Source: Anaerolineae bacterium
GTDB lineage: Bacteria; Chloroflexota; Anaerolineae; Promineifilales; Promineifilaceae
Reading direction: 5' to 3'
NCBI GenBank assembly: GCA_020848035.1
Contig: JADLAX010000061.1
Location: forward strand, 61,677-125,676
Length of the DNA: 64,000 nucleotides
The notes under the pieces are model-generated. The model was not told the DNA's origin. It worked only from the letters and a program-made list of their open reading frames with translations, and ran no database searches. Of this stretch, positions 32,997-41,493 are shown in pieces. Positions within the stretch are counted from its first letter, which is position 1. Every line of letters starts with the position of its first letter. A program made the position numbers and the translations under genes.

Positions 32997-33689
32997 ATGG
33001 CGCAAACAATTTTGGTGGTAGATGATGAAATCAAGCTGCGCGACATGCTGCGCGTTTATTTGGAGCAAGAAGGGTATCGCGTGGTGGAGGCGGGAAACGG
33101 CCGTGAAGCCCTCTACGTCGCCCGCTATGAAAAACCCGATCTCATCATCCTGGATTTGATGATGCCCGAACTGGGCGGCTACGACTTTATCCGCGCCTAC
33201 CGCAAGGAAGCCGACACGCCGGTCATCATGCTCACCGCCAAAATTGAGGAGAGTGACAAGGTGGCGGGCCTGGAGCTGGGCGCCGATGATTACATCACCA
33301 AGCCGTTTGGCATCAGCGAGATGGTGGCCCGGGTGCGCGCCGTGCTGCGCCGGGCCAACAAGCAAGCCGCCCCCGCCGAAATGCTGCGCGCAGGCAGCAT
33401 CGTGCTGGATCGCAGCGGGCACATCGTGCAGGTAAACAACCAGGTGGTGGACCTGACCCCCTCCGAATTTGAGCTGCTGGCCACGCTGATGACCACCCCA
33501 GGCCGGGCCTTCTCCCGGCTGGATTTGCTGGAGCACACCTCCGGCGACGCCTACGAAGGATACGAGCGCACCATCGACGTGCACATTCGCAACCTGCGCG
33601 CCAAAATCGAGCCCGATCCCAGCAATCCCCGCTATATTCAAACCGTGTACGGCATGGGCTACCGCTTTGCCGTCAATCCCGAGGCATAA
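32997..33689 (+). CDS. OmpR-family response regulator
   Basis: ATG 32997, with GTGAGGA 8 nt upstream, is the start; the frame is open further but lacks signals. The 230-residue protein has a receiver domain with DD at 9-10, phosphoacceptor Asp53 (LIILDLMMPELGG), Lys in YITKPFGISEM, and an OmpR winged helix (EFELLATLMTTPGRAFSRLD; TVYGMGYRFAV). The stop overlaps the kinase start by one base (TAATG). It is a paralogue of the regulator at 31141 on the opposite strand. Confidence 0.96.
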   Translation: MAQTILVVDDEIKLRDMLRVYLEQEGYRVVEAGNGREALYVARYEKPDLIILDLMMPELGGYDFIRAYRKEADTPVIMLTAKIEESDKVAGLELGADDYITKPFGISEMVARVRAVLRRANKQAAPAEMLRAGSIVLDRSGHIVQVNNQVVDLTPSEFELLATLMTTPGRAFSRLDLLEHTSGDAYEGYERTIDVHIRNLRAKIEPDPSNPRYIQTVYGMGYRFAVNPEA

Positions 33690-35047
33690 TGCGTTCTTTA
33701 TCCTTCAAACTCACGCTGGCTTTTTTGGTGGTGGGCATCGCCGGGGCGGCGTTGGTGGCGCTGCTGGTGGGCATTCGCACCCGCGTCGAGTTCAACAGCT
33801 TTGTCGACAGCCAGTCACACGTCGATATGACCTCTGCCCTGGCTGATTATTATGAAGAAAACGGCAGCTGGGACAATCTGTATGAGTTCATTCGCCGCGA
33901 TTCAGCGTTTCGCTTTCACGATGCCCGGTTAATTGTGTTAGACAACAACAATGTCGTTTTGTACGGTCTGGGGCCGGAGAAAGACGGTCAACCTTATCCG
34001 TTTGACACCCTGCCGCCGAGCCTGCCCATTGCGGTCAACGGTGAGACAGTGGGCCAGCTTATCATGGAGCCGGATGACAATTACAAGGCCCCACCCAGCC
34101 AGTTCTCGCCGGAGGATTCGTTTTTGCGCAACGTGAACATCGCAGCCGCGATCAGTGCCGGGATTGCTGGCCTATTTGCCCTGGTGATTGGGCTGCTCCT
34201 GGCGCGTACTTTGACCCGGCCGATTCGGGAGTTAACGGCCGTTACCCAAACCATGGCCGAGGGCAAGCTGGGGCAACAGGTCAACGTGCGCAGCCACGAC
34301 GAAATTGGCGAACTGGCCCACTCCTTCAACCAGATGAGCCAGGATCTGGCCGACGCCAGCCGCCTGCGCAAGCAGATGACAGCGGACATTGCCCACGATT
34401 TGCGCACGCCGCTGACCGTGCTGCGCGGCTACACCGAAGGGCTGAAAAAAGGATCACTGGGCGGTTCCGAAAAGTTGTACAACATCATGCATGAGGAAGT
34501 GCTGCTTTTACAGCACTTGGTGGAGGATTTGCGCACCCTGTCGCTGGCCGACGCTGGGGAGCTGAAGCTCAACAAGCGCCCCATCGACCCCAAGGCGCTG
34601 CTGGAGCGCACCGGGCTGGCCTACATCATGCAGGCCGAAGAAAGAGGACTAGAACTGCGCGTCGAAGCGCCGTCGAACCTACCGGCGATTTTAGTGGATG
34701 GCGAGCGCATGACACAGGTGCTAAACAACGTGGTTTCCAACGCGCTGCGCTACACCAGCTCGGGCGAAATTGTGCTGAGCGGCGCAGTGGTCAACAGCGA
34801 TTTGCAGCTGGCCGTGCGCGACACCGGCGCGGGCATCCCACCAGAAGAGCTGCCCTTTATCTTCAACCGCTTCTACCGGGCTGACCAATCCCGCCATCGC
34901 ACCGTCGACGGTGCGTCTGGTCTGGGACTGGCCATTGCCAAAGCGATTGTGGAGGCGCATGAGGGGCAGATTACGGCCGTTTCCGAACCCGGTTTCGGCA
35001 CAACATTTGTGATTACCCTACCCCGGTACGTACGGGGCAATGAGTAA
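33689..35047 (+). CDS. Sensor histidine kinase with HAMP domain
   Basis: A 452-residue partner of the preceding regulator. It has a helix at about 8-28, an extracellular sensor region (about 30-148), a second helix (about 150-172), HAMP, and DHp with DIAHDLRTPLTVL (His 236). The ATPase domain shows NNVVSNALRYTSSG, DTGAGIPPEELPFIFNRFYR and GASGLGLAIAKAI. The sensor part has no cysteines or obvious ligand motif. Two complete, divergently arranged two-component pairs within 5.5 kb suggest local duplication followed by divergence. Confidence 0.96.
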   Translation: MRSLSFKLTLAFLVVGIAGAALVALLVGIRTRVEFNSFVDSQSHVDMTSALADYYEENGSWDNLYEFIRRDSAFRFHDARLIVLDNNNVVLYGLGPEKDGQPYPFDTLPPSLPIAVNGETVGQLIMEPDDNYKAPPSQFSPEDSFLRNVNIAAAISAGIAGLFALVIGLLLARTLTRPIRELTAVTQTMAEGKLGQQVNVRSHDEIGELAHSFNQMSQDLADASRLRKQMTADIAHDLRTPLTVLRGYTEGLKKGSLGGSEKLYNIMHEEVLLLQHLVEDLRTLSLADAGELKLNKRPIDPKALLERTGLAYIMQAEERGLELRVEAPSNLPAILVDGERMTQVLNNVVSNALRYTSSGEIVLSGAVVNSDLQLAVRDTGAGIPPEELPFIFNRFYRADQSRHRTVDGASGLGLAIAKAIVEAHEGQITAVSEPGFGTTFVITLPRYVRGNE

Positions 35048-35149
35048 GCCGTCAGATTTGCCCTTTGTGGGATGATTTAGGCAGTCGTAGGTTTGCGACT
35101 GGATGAATGGCGACAAGGTGCGGAATTTTGGGGGACGGCCGTTTCATTC

Positions 35150-35560
35150 TTAGCCCACGCCATCAAAAGCGGTGCCCATAAAGTCGCTCCATTGAATCAA
35201 AAACGCAATCGCGGCTACCAGGAATGAAACGCCCAGAACAATCCAGTAGGTCTTAGCCCGTTGGCCACTGTGGAAAAAGTTGGCCACAAACAGCCTCACC
35301 GAAGCATACAAACTCACGAACGCCGCGCCAAGGAGAATGAAGTCAGTGGTGGTAGACACGTTTAAGGTGAATTGAACCATCGTATCGCCCCACGTGTTTT
35401 TGCTCAAGGCCACTCGGGGATAATGTACCCCTGGCATAAACACAAACAAATCGTAATATGCCCGGTATGCCACCCAGGCGAAGTAAAGCAGACACAGCCC
35501 ACTTAAGAATAGCGCTGTGTAGTTACGGCCGTTCTTCATTTCCTCATTCATTGACGACAT
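35150..35560 (-). CDS. Small integral membrane protein, three helices
   Basis: A 136-residue protein with three hydrophobic helices: around residues 14-34 (ALFLSGLCLLYFAWVAY), 72-94 (FILLGAAFVSLYASVRL) and 104-122 (WIVLGVSFLVAAIAFLI). The loop between the first two has MPGVHYPRV. AGGGG lies 2-3 nt before the ATG. I do not recognise the family. It is divergent from ctaA and convergent with the histidine kinase. Confidence 0.75.
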   Translation of the reverse strand: MSSMNEEMKNGRNYTALFLSGLCLLYFAWVAYRAYYDLFVFMPGVHYPRVALSKNTWGDTMVQFTLNVSTTTDFILLGAAFVSLYASVRLFVANFFHSGQRAKTYWIVLGVSFLVAAIAFLIQWSDFMGTAFDGVG

Positions 35561-35663
35561 AACCCCTACTGTGCCCGACTCCGCTCACAGACTCGCTTAA
35601 CACCAGCGTACCTTACTCAATCGGAAGCCAATAGATACCCAGGCTCACCAGAACACTTTTTTA

Positions 35664-35825
35664 GTAAACCGCACCCAATGCACGCCTTTTGCTTTCAAAG
35701 AACATTGTGCGGTTTACCACTATGTTTGCACTTTCGGCTTTGCGGAAGAATTTCGCCACGGATTCTCACGAATTGGCACTGATTACCCGCTAAAATCCGT
35801 GAGAATCCGCGTTAATCGGTGGCAA
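35664..35825. repeat. Two palindromes: GTAAACCGCAC and CCACGGATTCTCACG types
   Basis: GTAAACCGCAC (35664-35674) and GTGCGGTTTAC (35707-35717) form a perfect 11-bp stem. A second inverted repeat, about 35754-35825, has GCCACGGATTCTCACG facing CGTGAGAATCCGCGTTAATC. Both lie in the 486-bp gap upstream of ctaA. GTAAACCGCAC is repeated near 50643 and, degenerate, at 39171 and 39318. Confidence 0.8.
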
Positions 35826-35976
35826 AAACGTAAATCTGCAAGGATAGTGTTTACTTAAGCGCCGCATTAATTGTTGACAAAAATCATCCATATTTTCGCC
35901 AAATGTCATCATGATTTGGATACAATCTGGAACGAAGGTCATTCCTGCGTATAATCTGGCCTGGAAGAGGAACATT

Positions 35977-36016
35977 CAACCTTCCAGGGAACGCTACTTC
36001 TCTGGAAGGTTGTTTT
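35977..36016 (+). terminator. Hairpin with T-run just upstream of ctaA (possible attenuator)
   Basis: CAACCTTCCAG (35977-35987) pairs perfectly with CTGGAAGGTTG (36002-36012), followed by four T. A TATAAT hexamer lies at 35950-35955 without a clear -35 box. The hairpin is between that hexamer and the ctaA ribosome site. Confidence 0.6.
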
Positions 36017-36046
36017 AACGAAAGAAACAACTTGCAGGAGCAAAAG

Positions 36047-37135
36047 ATGTCCGAACAAGACAATAAAAAAATTATTCGCTGGCTATTGGTGGTAAGTGGG
36101 CTCATCATGATCATGGTGGTGTTCGGCGGTTTTGTGCGGCTCACCCGGTCTGGGCTGTCCATCGTCGAGTGGAACCCCATCAGCGGCGTCATCCCCCCCA
36201 TTGGCGAAGAAGCGTGGCAAACCGAATTCGAAAAATACCGGCAGACCCCTGAAGGCATGTTCATCAACAACAACATGACGCTGAAGGAGTACCAGGAAAT
36301 TTTCTATGTCGAGTATATTCACCGGCTGATTGCCCGTTTTGCTGGTCTGCTGGTGGTCATTCCCCTGTTTTACTATTTGTACAAAGGAATTATTCCCTGG
36401 CGACGATCGGCCATTTACCTGACTATTGGCGCACTGTTTGGCTTCCAGGGCTTTTTGGGCTGGTACATGGTCAGCAGCGGCCTGGTGGAGAATCCGGCCG
36501 TGGACCATTTCCGGCTCACCGCGCACCTGCTTATGGCCCTTCTGCTGCTGGCCCTGACGATGTGGACGGCGCTGCGCCACGTGCACCATTTCCCGCCGGT
36601 CATCAACAAAGGGCGCGGTTCACTCCCCTACGTTTTGTCGGCCCTGGTGCTGACCATTCTGGTGATTCAGATTACCTACGGTGGTTTTGTGGCCGGGCTG
36701 AAGGCGGGCTGGATTTCCAACACGTGGCCGCTAATGGCCGGGCGCTGGATTCCGGCCGCCTTGTTTGCCCAGTTTGACACCTGGTGGCAAAACCTGATCT
36801 CGGCGCCGGTAGGGGTCCATTTTGTGCATCGCTGGTTTGCTTTTGTGGTGCTGGGGGCGGCCGTTTGGCTCTATTTTATTACCAAGCGCCATGCCTATTC
36901 ACCAAACGTGCATAAGGCGGTGGTGTACTTCCTGGGGCTGGTGGGAGTGCAAATTGTGCTGGGGATCAGCACCATCTGGTTCAGCGTACCGATTGTGCTG
37001 GCGCTGTCACACCAGGCGGTAGGGCTGCTGTTGTTTATGGTGGCCGTGTACATTCGCTACGAAATTGTGCACACGCCCATCCCTGAGCAGATTGTGGAAC
37101 GGGCAACGGCCGTTGCCCACCAAACCGGCGATTAA
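36047..37135 (+). CDS. ctaA: Heme A synthase, COX15/CtaA family
   Basis: Start ATG 36047 with GCAGGAG 7 nt upstream. The 362-residue, about eight-helix protein oxidises the C8 methyl of heme O to give heme A for aa3-type oxidases. The first loop FGGFVRLTRSGLSIVEWNPI and EKYRQTPEGM are characteristic of the COX15 branch. Heme-ligand histidines appear in YIHRLIARF, FRLTAHLL, HFVHRWFAF and LSHQAVGLL. The usual paired partner, ctaB (protoheme farnesyltransferase), and oxidase subunits are not in the window. This indicates aerobic respiration. Confidence 0.95.
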   Translation: MSEQDNKKIIRWLLVVSGLIMIMVVFGGFVRLTRSGLSIVEWNPISGVIPPIGEEAWQTEFEKYRQTPEGMFINNNMTLKEYQEIFYVEYIHRLIARFAGLLVVIPLFYYLYKGIIPWRRSAIYLTIGALFGFQGFLGWYMVSSGLVENPAVDHFRLTAHLLMALLLLALTMWTALRHVHHFPPVINKGRGSLPYVLSALVLTILVIQITYGGFVAGLKAGWISNTWPLMAGRWIPAALFAQFDTWWQNLISAPVGVHFVHRWFAFVVLGAAVWLYFITKRHAYSPNVHKAVVYFLGLVGVQIVLGISTIWFSVPIVLALSHQAVGLLLFMVAVYIRYEIVHTPIPEQIVERATAVAHQTGD

Positions 37136-37148
37136 CTCCTCGCTGCCA

Positions 37149-37943
37149 ATGCCTGCCTCAACCGTCTGGCACCTGGGCACAATGGGCTTCAGCTACAAAG
37201 AGTGGCTGGGCCCATTTTACCCGGCCGGAATGCCGGCCCGGAACTACCTCACTCACTACAGCGCCTTTTTCGACGCGGTAGAAATCGACAGCACCTTTTA
37301 CGGCACACCGCGCCCCGCCCAAGTGCAGCGCTGGCGGCACGCCACACCCGATCATTTTACCTTCTGCCTGAAAACGCCGCGCACCATCACGCATGATGCC
37401 CCGCTGGCGGAAGGGGTGGCCGCCATGCAGGAATTTGTTGAAACGGCCGTCCTCCTCCAACAAAAGCTCGGCTGCATCCTCATTCAGTTTGGCCCCACGT
37501 TTACCTTCGCCCAGGTGCAAGAGCTGGACCAGTTCCTGAGCCAGCTGCCGCAAACGGTGCGCTTTGCCGTGGAGTTCCGTGATGATTCCTGGGTGCGGGA
37601 GGAGACGGTGCAGCTGTTACGGCCGTACAACATCTGCCTCACCGCCACCGACTACATTCATCTGCCCAAAACCATCACCCCCACGGCCGATTTTCTTTAC
37701 CTGCGCTTTATCGGGCAGCATGGCCAGTTCAAAACCAAAGACAAAGAAGAGATCGACAAAACGGCCGATTTACAGGCGTGGCAGCAGCAGATCGCGCCGC
37801 TGCGGCCCCAGTTCAAACATATCTTTGGCTTTTTCAACAACGATTACGCCGGATTTTCCCCCGCCACCTGCAACCGGTTTAAGCGCCTGGTTGGTCTGGA
37901 AGCGGAAGATATTCGGCCACCCCAGCAAGGCCGACTTTTTTAA
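37149..37943 (+). CDS. DUF72 (YecE-like) protein
   Basis: ATG 37149, 13 bp after ctaA, is the chosen start. The 264-residue protein has the DUF72 TIM-barrel hallmarks: HLGTMGFSYKEWLGPFYP, EIDSTFYGTPRP, TFCLKTPRTITHD, FAVEFRDDSW and LYLRFIGQ, and FGFFNNDYAGFSP near the end. DUF72 proteins are widespread and their function is not established. The short gap to ctaA suggests cotranscription. Confidence 0.94.
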   Translation: MPASTVWHLGTMGFSYKEWLGPFYPAGMPARNYLTHYSAFFDAVEIDSTFYGTPRPAQVQRWRHATPDHFTFCLKTPRTITHDAPLAEGVAAMQEFVETAVLLQQKLGCILIQFGPTFTFAQVQELDQFLSQLPQTVRFAVEFRDDSWVREETVQLLRPYNICLTATDYIHLPKTITPTADFLYLRFIGQHGQFKTKDKEEIDKTADLQAWQQQIAPLRPQFKHIFGFFNNDYAGFSPATCNRFKRLVGLEAEDIRPPQQGRLF

Positions 37944-38091
37944 GCAAACCCACCCGCTTTTCCCCCTGCAAAATTGATGATTCAATGTGCCCACGTTTGT
38001 AACTCGTTCCTGTACCGGGGCACAACCTGCGGCAAGGTAAACGGCCGTACAGTTCAGCGGCTGCCTTTTGCCCAGGCACACAAGGAGCTTT

Positions 38092-39090
38092 ATGAAACCA
38101 ATCACGCTGCTTCGACCCATTATTTTTCTGTTCGTTTTGTTTGGCCTGGCGGTGGGCGGAACGGCCGTTGCCCTGGAAATTGACGAAGAGACGTATTGGA
38201 ACAACGTGCAACCCTTGCCCGCCAATGTCGCCCACTACACCTTCACCAGCAGCTTTCTCAAAGCGCCCTACAACATCGTCGGGCTAAACGTCTACACGCC
38301 GCCCGGCTATGAGGCCAGCGGCAATACCCGGCGTTACCCGGTCATCTACCTGCTGCACGGCGTCAACGGCTCCGAAGCCAACTACTTCAGCTGGTACAGC
38401 AGCTTTAGCACCCTCTACAGCCAGAAAAGTGTGCTCAGCCTGATGGAAGGCACGGTTAATCCCACACCAGGGCTTACGCTGCCAGAAGCGATCATTGTGT
38501 TTGTCAACGGCGGCAAAGGCAGCGGCTACTACGATTGGACCACGCCCGAGCACGGCCCCAATTCCGACTTTCCCATCATGTCGGAAAGCATCATCATCAA
38601 AGAGCTCATTCCGTTTGTCGACGGCCGTTTCCGCACCATTCCGTTTCGCGGCGGACGAGCCATTGAGGGCTTTTCGATGGGCGGATACGGCGCGGTGAAG
38701 TTTGCCCTGGAATATCCGCACCTGTTTTGTTCGGCCGTTGCCTACGGCGGCAGCGGTTACGACGCCAGCCTGAATCCGTCGGAAAGTGTCTATAACGTCG
38801 TCACGGCCAACAAGCCCGCCCTAAACACCTACGATGTGCGCATTCGCCTGGTGCGCGGCCTGCAAGATGGCACCCCCGACGATAATGCCGAGCTGAAGAG
38901 CTTTTTAGACACACAGGGGATTTACAATGAGCTGGTAACGGCCGTACCCAACACCCAGCACGATTGGGGCGATTATTACCGCAATAATGGGGACGTGGGG
39001 CTGAATTTTCACCAGGCGTGTTTCACCGCCAACCCCGCGCCCAACCTCACCGAGTTTGTTTACCTGCCCGCCATTCACAAATCGCCCTAA
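38092..39090 (+). CDS. Secreted esterase, feruloyl esterase/Esterase D-like
   Basis: AAGGAG precedes ATG 38092. The 332-residue protein has a signal peptide (residues about 1-27), then an esterase domain: VIYLLHGVNGSEANYF, nucleophile IEGFSMGGYGAVKFAL, and a late His in NTQHDWGDYYR. The family cleaves carbohydrate-linked esters or S-formylglutathione; a signal peptide favours the former. The C-terminus ends FVYLPAIHKSP, a short hydrophobic tail seen on exported Chloroflexota proteins and possibly a surface-sorting tag. Confidence 0.93.
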   Translation: MKPITLLRPIIFLFVLFGLAVGGTAVALEIDEETYWNNVQPLPANVAHYTFTSSFLKAPYNIVGLNVYTPPGYEASGNTRRYPVIYLLHGVNGSEANYFSWYSSFSTLYSQKSVLSLMEGTVNPTPGLTLPEAIIVFVNGGKGSGYYDWTTPEHGPNSDFPIMSESIIIKELIPFVDGRFRTIPFRGGRAIEGFSMGGYGAVKFALEYPHLFCSAVAYGGSGYDASLNPSESVYNVVTANKPALNTYDVRIRLVRGLQDGTPDDNAELKSFLDTQGIYNELVTAVPNTQHDWGDYYRNNGDVGLNFHQACFTANPAPNLTEFVYLPAIHKSP

Positions 39091-39458
39091 TTTGTTGGTA
39101 TAGGGGAGTAACTTTGTTACAATGCGCTCCTCCATGTCTTGGGGATTGGCCAGATAGACCAATTCCCAGGGTAAACCACAACGCCTTAAATCGTTGTTCG
39201 TTGAGGAAGCCGCTGCGGTTTGCCCATCTGGAAGAAGATCACTTTCGCCAAACGACAACTTTCACCACACCCAATCAAGTAAACTGCACAGAGTTTTTGG
39301 AAGATAAAATCGCCATTGTTGTGCGGTTTACTCAAGTAATTGGCAGATTCCACACTCGTTTATTTTGAAAAACTTTCTGCCAATTACACAATATACCCGG
39401 CATTTTTTAGGCGCAGCTTGCCTGCGCAAACCGTCGGTTTACGAATAAGGAGAACGCT
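39091..39458. other. Intergenic region with imperfect GTAAACC inverted repeat
   Basis: A 368-bp gap. GTAAACCACAAC (39171-39182) and GTTGTGCGGTTTAC (39318-39331) are imperfect inverted copies about 140 bp apart, related to the perfect stem at 35664-35717. A short hairpin, GGCGCAGcttgCCTGCGC, lies near 39411. No coding frame stands out. Confidence 0.5.
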
Positions 39459-39857
39459 ATGAAACGATTAAACATTTCCAGCGGTGCCCCTTGGGAGTCG
39501 ATTGTGGGTTATTCCCGGGCGGTGCGGGTTGGGCCGTTTGTGCATGTGGCGGGCACAACGGCCGTCAACGGCGAAGGCGATCTGGTTGGCGCTGACGATC
39601 CCTACGGCCAGGCAGTCTACATTCTACGCAAGATCGAAATGGCGCTGCAAGAAGCCGGGGCCGAGCTAAAAGACGTCGTGCGTACCCGCATCTACGTCAC
39701 CGACGTGACCGACTGGGACGAGGTTGGCCGCGCCCACGGCGAGGTATTTGGCCAGATCCGGCCCGCCGCCACGCTGGTGGAAGTCAGCTCCTTGCTGGAA
39801 CCCGAAATGTTGGTGGAAATTGAGGCAGATGCGTTTTGTGGGGAAACCGCGCTTTAA
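39459..39857 (+). CDS. ridA: RidA-family enamine/imine deaminase
   Basis: A 132-residue RidA/YjgF protein. GGAGAA precedes ATG 39459. The catalytic arginine lies in the conserved IRPAATLVEV segment near residue 107, and GPFVHVAGTTAVNGEG and DVVRTRIYVTDV are typical. RidA deaminates reactive 2-aminoacrylate-like enamines made by PLP enzymes; the DPYGQAVYILRKIEMALQ helix supports a trimer. It is a single gene with no evident operon partner. Confidence 0.95.
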   Translation: MKRLNISSGAPWESIVGYSRAVRVGPFVHVAGTTAVNGEGDLVGADDPYGQAVYILRKIEMALQEAGAELKDVVRTRIYVTDVTDWDEVGRAHGEVFGQIRPAATLVEVSSLLEPEMLVEIEADAFCGETAL

Positions 39858-39951
39858 GCGCTTCAGGTGAGGGGACCACTGCCGACGCCTGCGACCCCGG
39901 CATTCTGCCACACGGCAGCGCCGGGGAAAAGGCGTGCGAACCGCTTTGAAC

Positions 39952-40125
39952 CTAAAAGCCAGATTGCGTAATTACCAGCGTTAAAACCATGCTGAGGACG
40001 ATGATAATGCCCATCACCAGCAAGAATTTTTCCGCGAAGGTGCGTTTACGGTTGTAAATCCGGCTCTTCTCCGAAATTTCCGGCATCTTTTTCTTGGACT
40101 GACGCCGTTTTCTAACTTTGGCCAT
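39952..40125 (-). CDS. 57-residue basic single-helix membrane protein
   Basis: A short frame read from CAT 40123-40125 to CTA 39952-39954 with AAGGAG 8 nt before the start. The product begins MAKVRKRRQSKKKMPEI, has a strongly basic cytoplasmic half of about 30 residues and one hydrophobic helix (LLVMGIIIVLSMVLTLVI) near the C-terminus. The size, charge and position of the helix resemble SecE or tail-anchored small proteins, but no diagnostic motif is present. It lies between convergent ridA and the CoA-binding gene on the same strand. Confidence 0.72.
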   Translation of the reverse strand: MAKVRKRRQSKKKMPEISEKSRIYNRKRTFAEKFLLVMGIIIVLSMVLTLVITQSGF

Positions 40126-40320
40126 TTCGAAAGACTCCTTACTAAAAAATCTGCGCTTAATGCGCCGCTCAGTATATCATAATTTGCCAAAGCACGTGAA
40201 AAGGCCGCCCATTTCCGCAGTTCGAAATTGGGACATAAGGTAACTACGCCGACCTCAGTTTCGGCCCGTCGGCATGGGGCGCAGCTGCATTTTAAGAATT
40301 AAAACGGACAACGATTTTTG

Positions 40321-40379
40321 GTAGGGGCGACCCTCCGTGGTCGCCCAAACTTGGGCAGACACGGGGGTCTGCCCCTACC
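40321..40379. repeat. Compact GTAGGGGC...GCCCCTAC element
   Basis: GTAGGGGCGACC and TGCCCCTAC close a 59-bp element that contains two adjacent hairpins, GGCGACCctccgtGGTCGCC and GGGCAGACacggggGTCTGCCC. It is the shortest member of the family. The rest of the 307-bp gap 40126-40432 holds nothing recognisable. Confidence 0.9.
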
Positions 40380-40432
40380 ATGACGCGATATATTTTTAGC
40401 GCCCTCGTGCGGGTTGACCGGCAATTGCCGTG

Positions 40433-40897
40433 TTAAGCCGTCGGTAAGCGCCCCATCCTGGCCAGCACCCATTTCATGCACTTGTGGAACGGGTCGAAGA
40501 ACATCATAGGACAGCCCCCGGCAATGACCGTGATGCCATTTTGTCGGCAAACGGCCGTTCCCTCCTCCGACACGCTGGACCCCATCCAGGTATTGTTGTG
40601 CATCCAGATACGCGGCACCCCAGCCGCCACGCACTCATTTACCACCTGCGTGCTGTGTTCTGGTTTGGTCACCAAAATCGCGCCGTCAACCCCGCCGGGG
40701 ATCAGCTGCACGGTGTGGTAACAAGGTCCATCTTCTACCGAATCGGCGTTGGGATTGACGGCAAATACCTCGTACCCCTTATCGCGCAGCGTGCGGAAAA
40801 TACCGTTGGCCGCCTCGCCCGGATTCCGCGATACCCCCACGACGGCAATACGCTTTTGCGCAAGAAAATCTTTGGCTAATGCTTCAAACTGGCTCAT
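40433..40897 (-). CDS. CoA-binding-domain protein (YccU-like)
   Basis: A 154-residue Rossmann-type CoA-binding protein: RIAVVGVSRNPGEAANGIFR, GYEVFAVNPNAD and GVDGAILVTKPEHS, then GVPRIWMHNNTW, where many relatives have a WxQ motif, and GGCPMMF near the end. Function in this family is undefined; CoA binding is inferred from the fold. No operon partner adjoins: upstream is the FMN-riboswitch promoter region on the other strand. Confidence 0.92.
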   Translation of the reverse strand: MSQFEALAKDFLAQKRIAVVGVSRNPGEAANGIFRTLRDKGYEVFAVNPNADSVEDGPCYHTVQLIPGGVDGAILVTKPEHSTQVVNECVAAGVPRIWMHNNTWMGSSVSEEGTAVCRQNGITVIAGGCPMMFFDPFHKCMKWVLARMGRLPTA

Positions 40898-41090
40898 TTT
40901 GACTCCTTAAATCGGTCGGTTGGACCAATTTTTTTGGCGCACCTGCACCCCATTATTGTGTGAACTTCACTGACTTGCCGCACTGCGGCACAAATCTAAA
41001 TCTGTCACTTTCTACGCAGATTGTCCAGTGAAAGTTACCACCTAAACCGACGCGTTTTGTCAGGAGGCCGCTACCCGCTCCGATGCCGTT

Positions 41091-41118
41091 TTGACGCAGT
41101 GCGCCGCTTCTGTATAAT
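41091..41118 (+). promoter_or_regulatory. Sigma-70-type promoter of the FMN-riboswitch operon
   Basis: TTGACG (41091-41096), a 16-nt spacer and a perfect TATAAT (41113-41118). The predicted start near 41125 lies about 16 nt before the aptamer. Confidence 0.8.
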
Positions 41119-41140
41119 CCTGGCTACAAGAAAATATTAA

Positions 41141-41304
41141 ACCTTCGGGGCAGGGTGAGGCGTCCAGGTGATGTCAATTCCCGACCGGCGGTGAGGCCCG
41201 CGCAGGCCAAGCCCGCGAACCCATTAATAATTAACCGTTAATTGTTAATGTGGTTGATCTGGTGGAACTCCAGAGCCGACAGTATAGTCTGGATGGGAGA
41301 AGGT
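41141..41304 (+). ncRNA. FMN riboswitch (RFN element)
   Basis: The conserved parts are all present: ACCTTCGGGGCAGGGTGA at the 5' side, AATTCCCGACCGGCGGTGA, GCCCGCGAACCC, CTGGTGGAACTCCAGAGCCG, then ACAGTATAGTCTGGATGGGA and GAAGGT closing P1 with ACCTTC (41141-41146 with 41299-41304). One oddity: the L2 loop, normally TGAAATT, is split by a 17-nt hairpin (41159-41175). FMN binding should stop expression of the transporter genes through the terminator that follows. It is the only aptamer in the window. Confidence 0.95.
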
Positions 41305-41353
41305 AAACGAAACGCCGCGCGTTTTGTTTGTGATGCCATGAACTCAAACAACT

Positions 41354-41379
41354 GCCCCACAGTAATGTGGGGCTTTTTT
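41354..41379 (+). terminator. Riboswitch expression-platform terminator
   Basis: GCCCCACA (41354-41361), tetraloop GTAA, TGTGGGGC (41366-41373) and six T: a perfect intrinsic terminator 50 nt behind the FMN aptamer and before the first gene. Confidence 0.92.
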
Positions 41380-41493
41380 GTGGGTGAATGGTGGGCAAAA
41401 CGGCCGTTTCCGTTGCGTGTTGGTCTGGTATTCATGCCGCCACCACCCCTCGCGCGCAGTTGCCCCTTGCCCCGTTCAAGTTGTGAGGATTGT

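Noticed and set aside
41242..41493. N-terminal extension of the permease frame upstream of ATG 41494
   Set aside because: It runs through the FMN aptamer and terminator and has no ribosome site; GTGAGGA precedes 41494.
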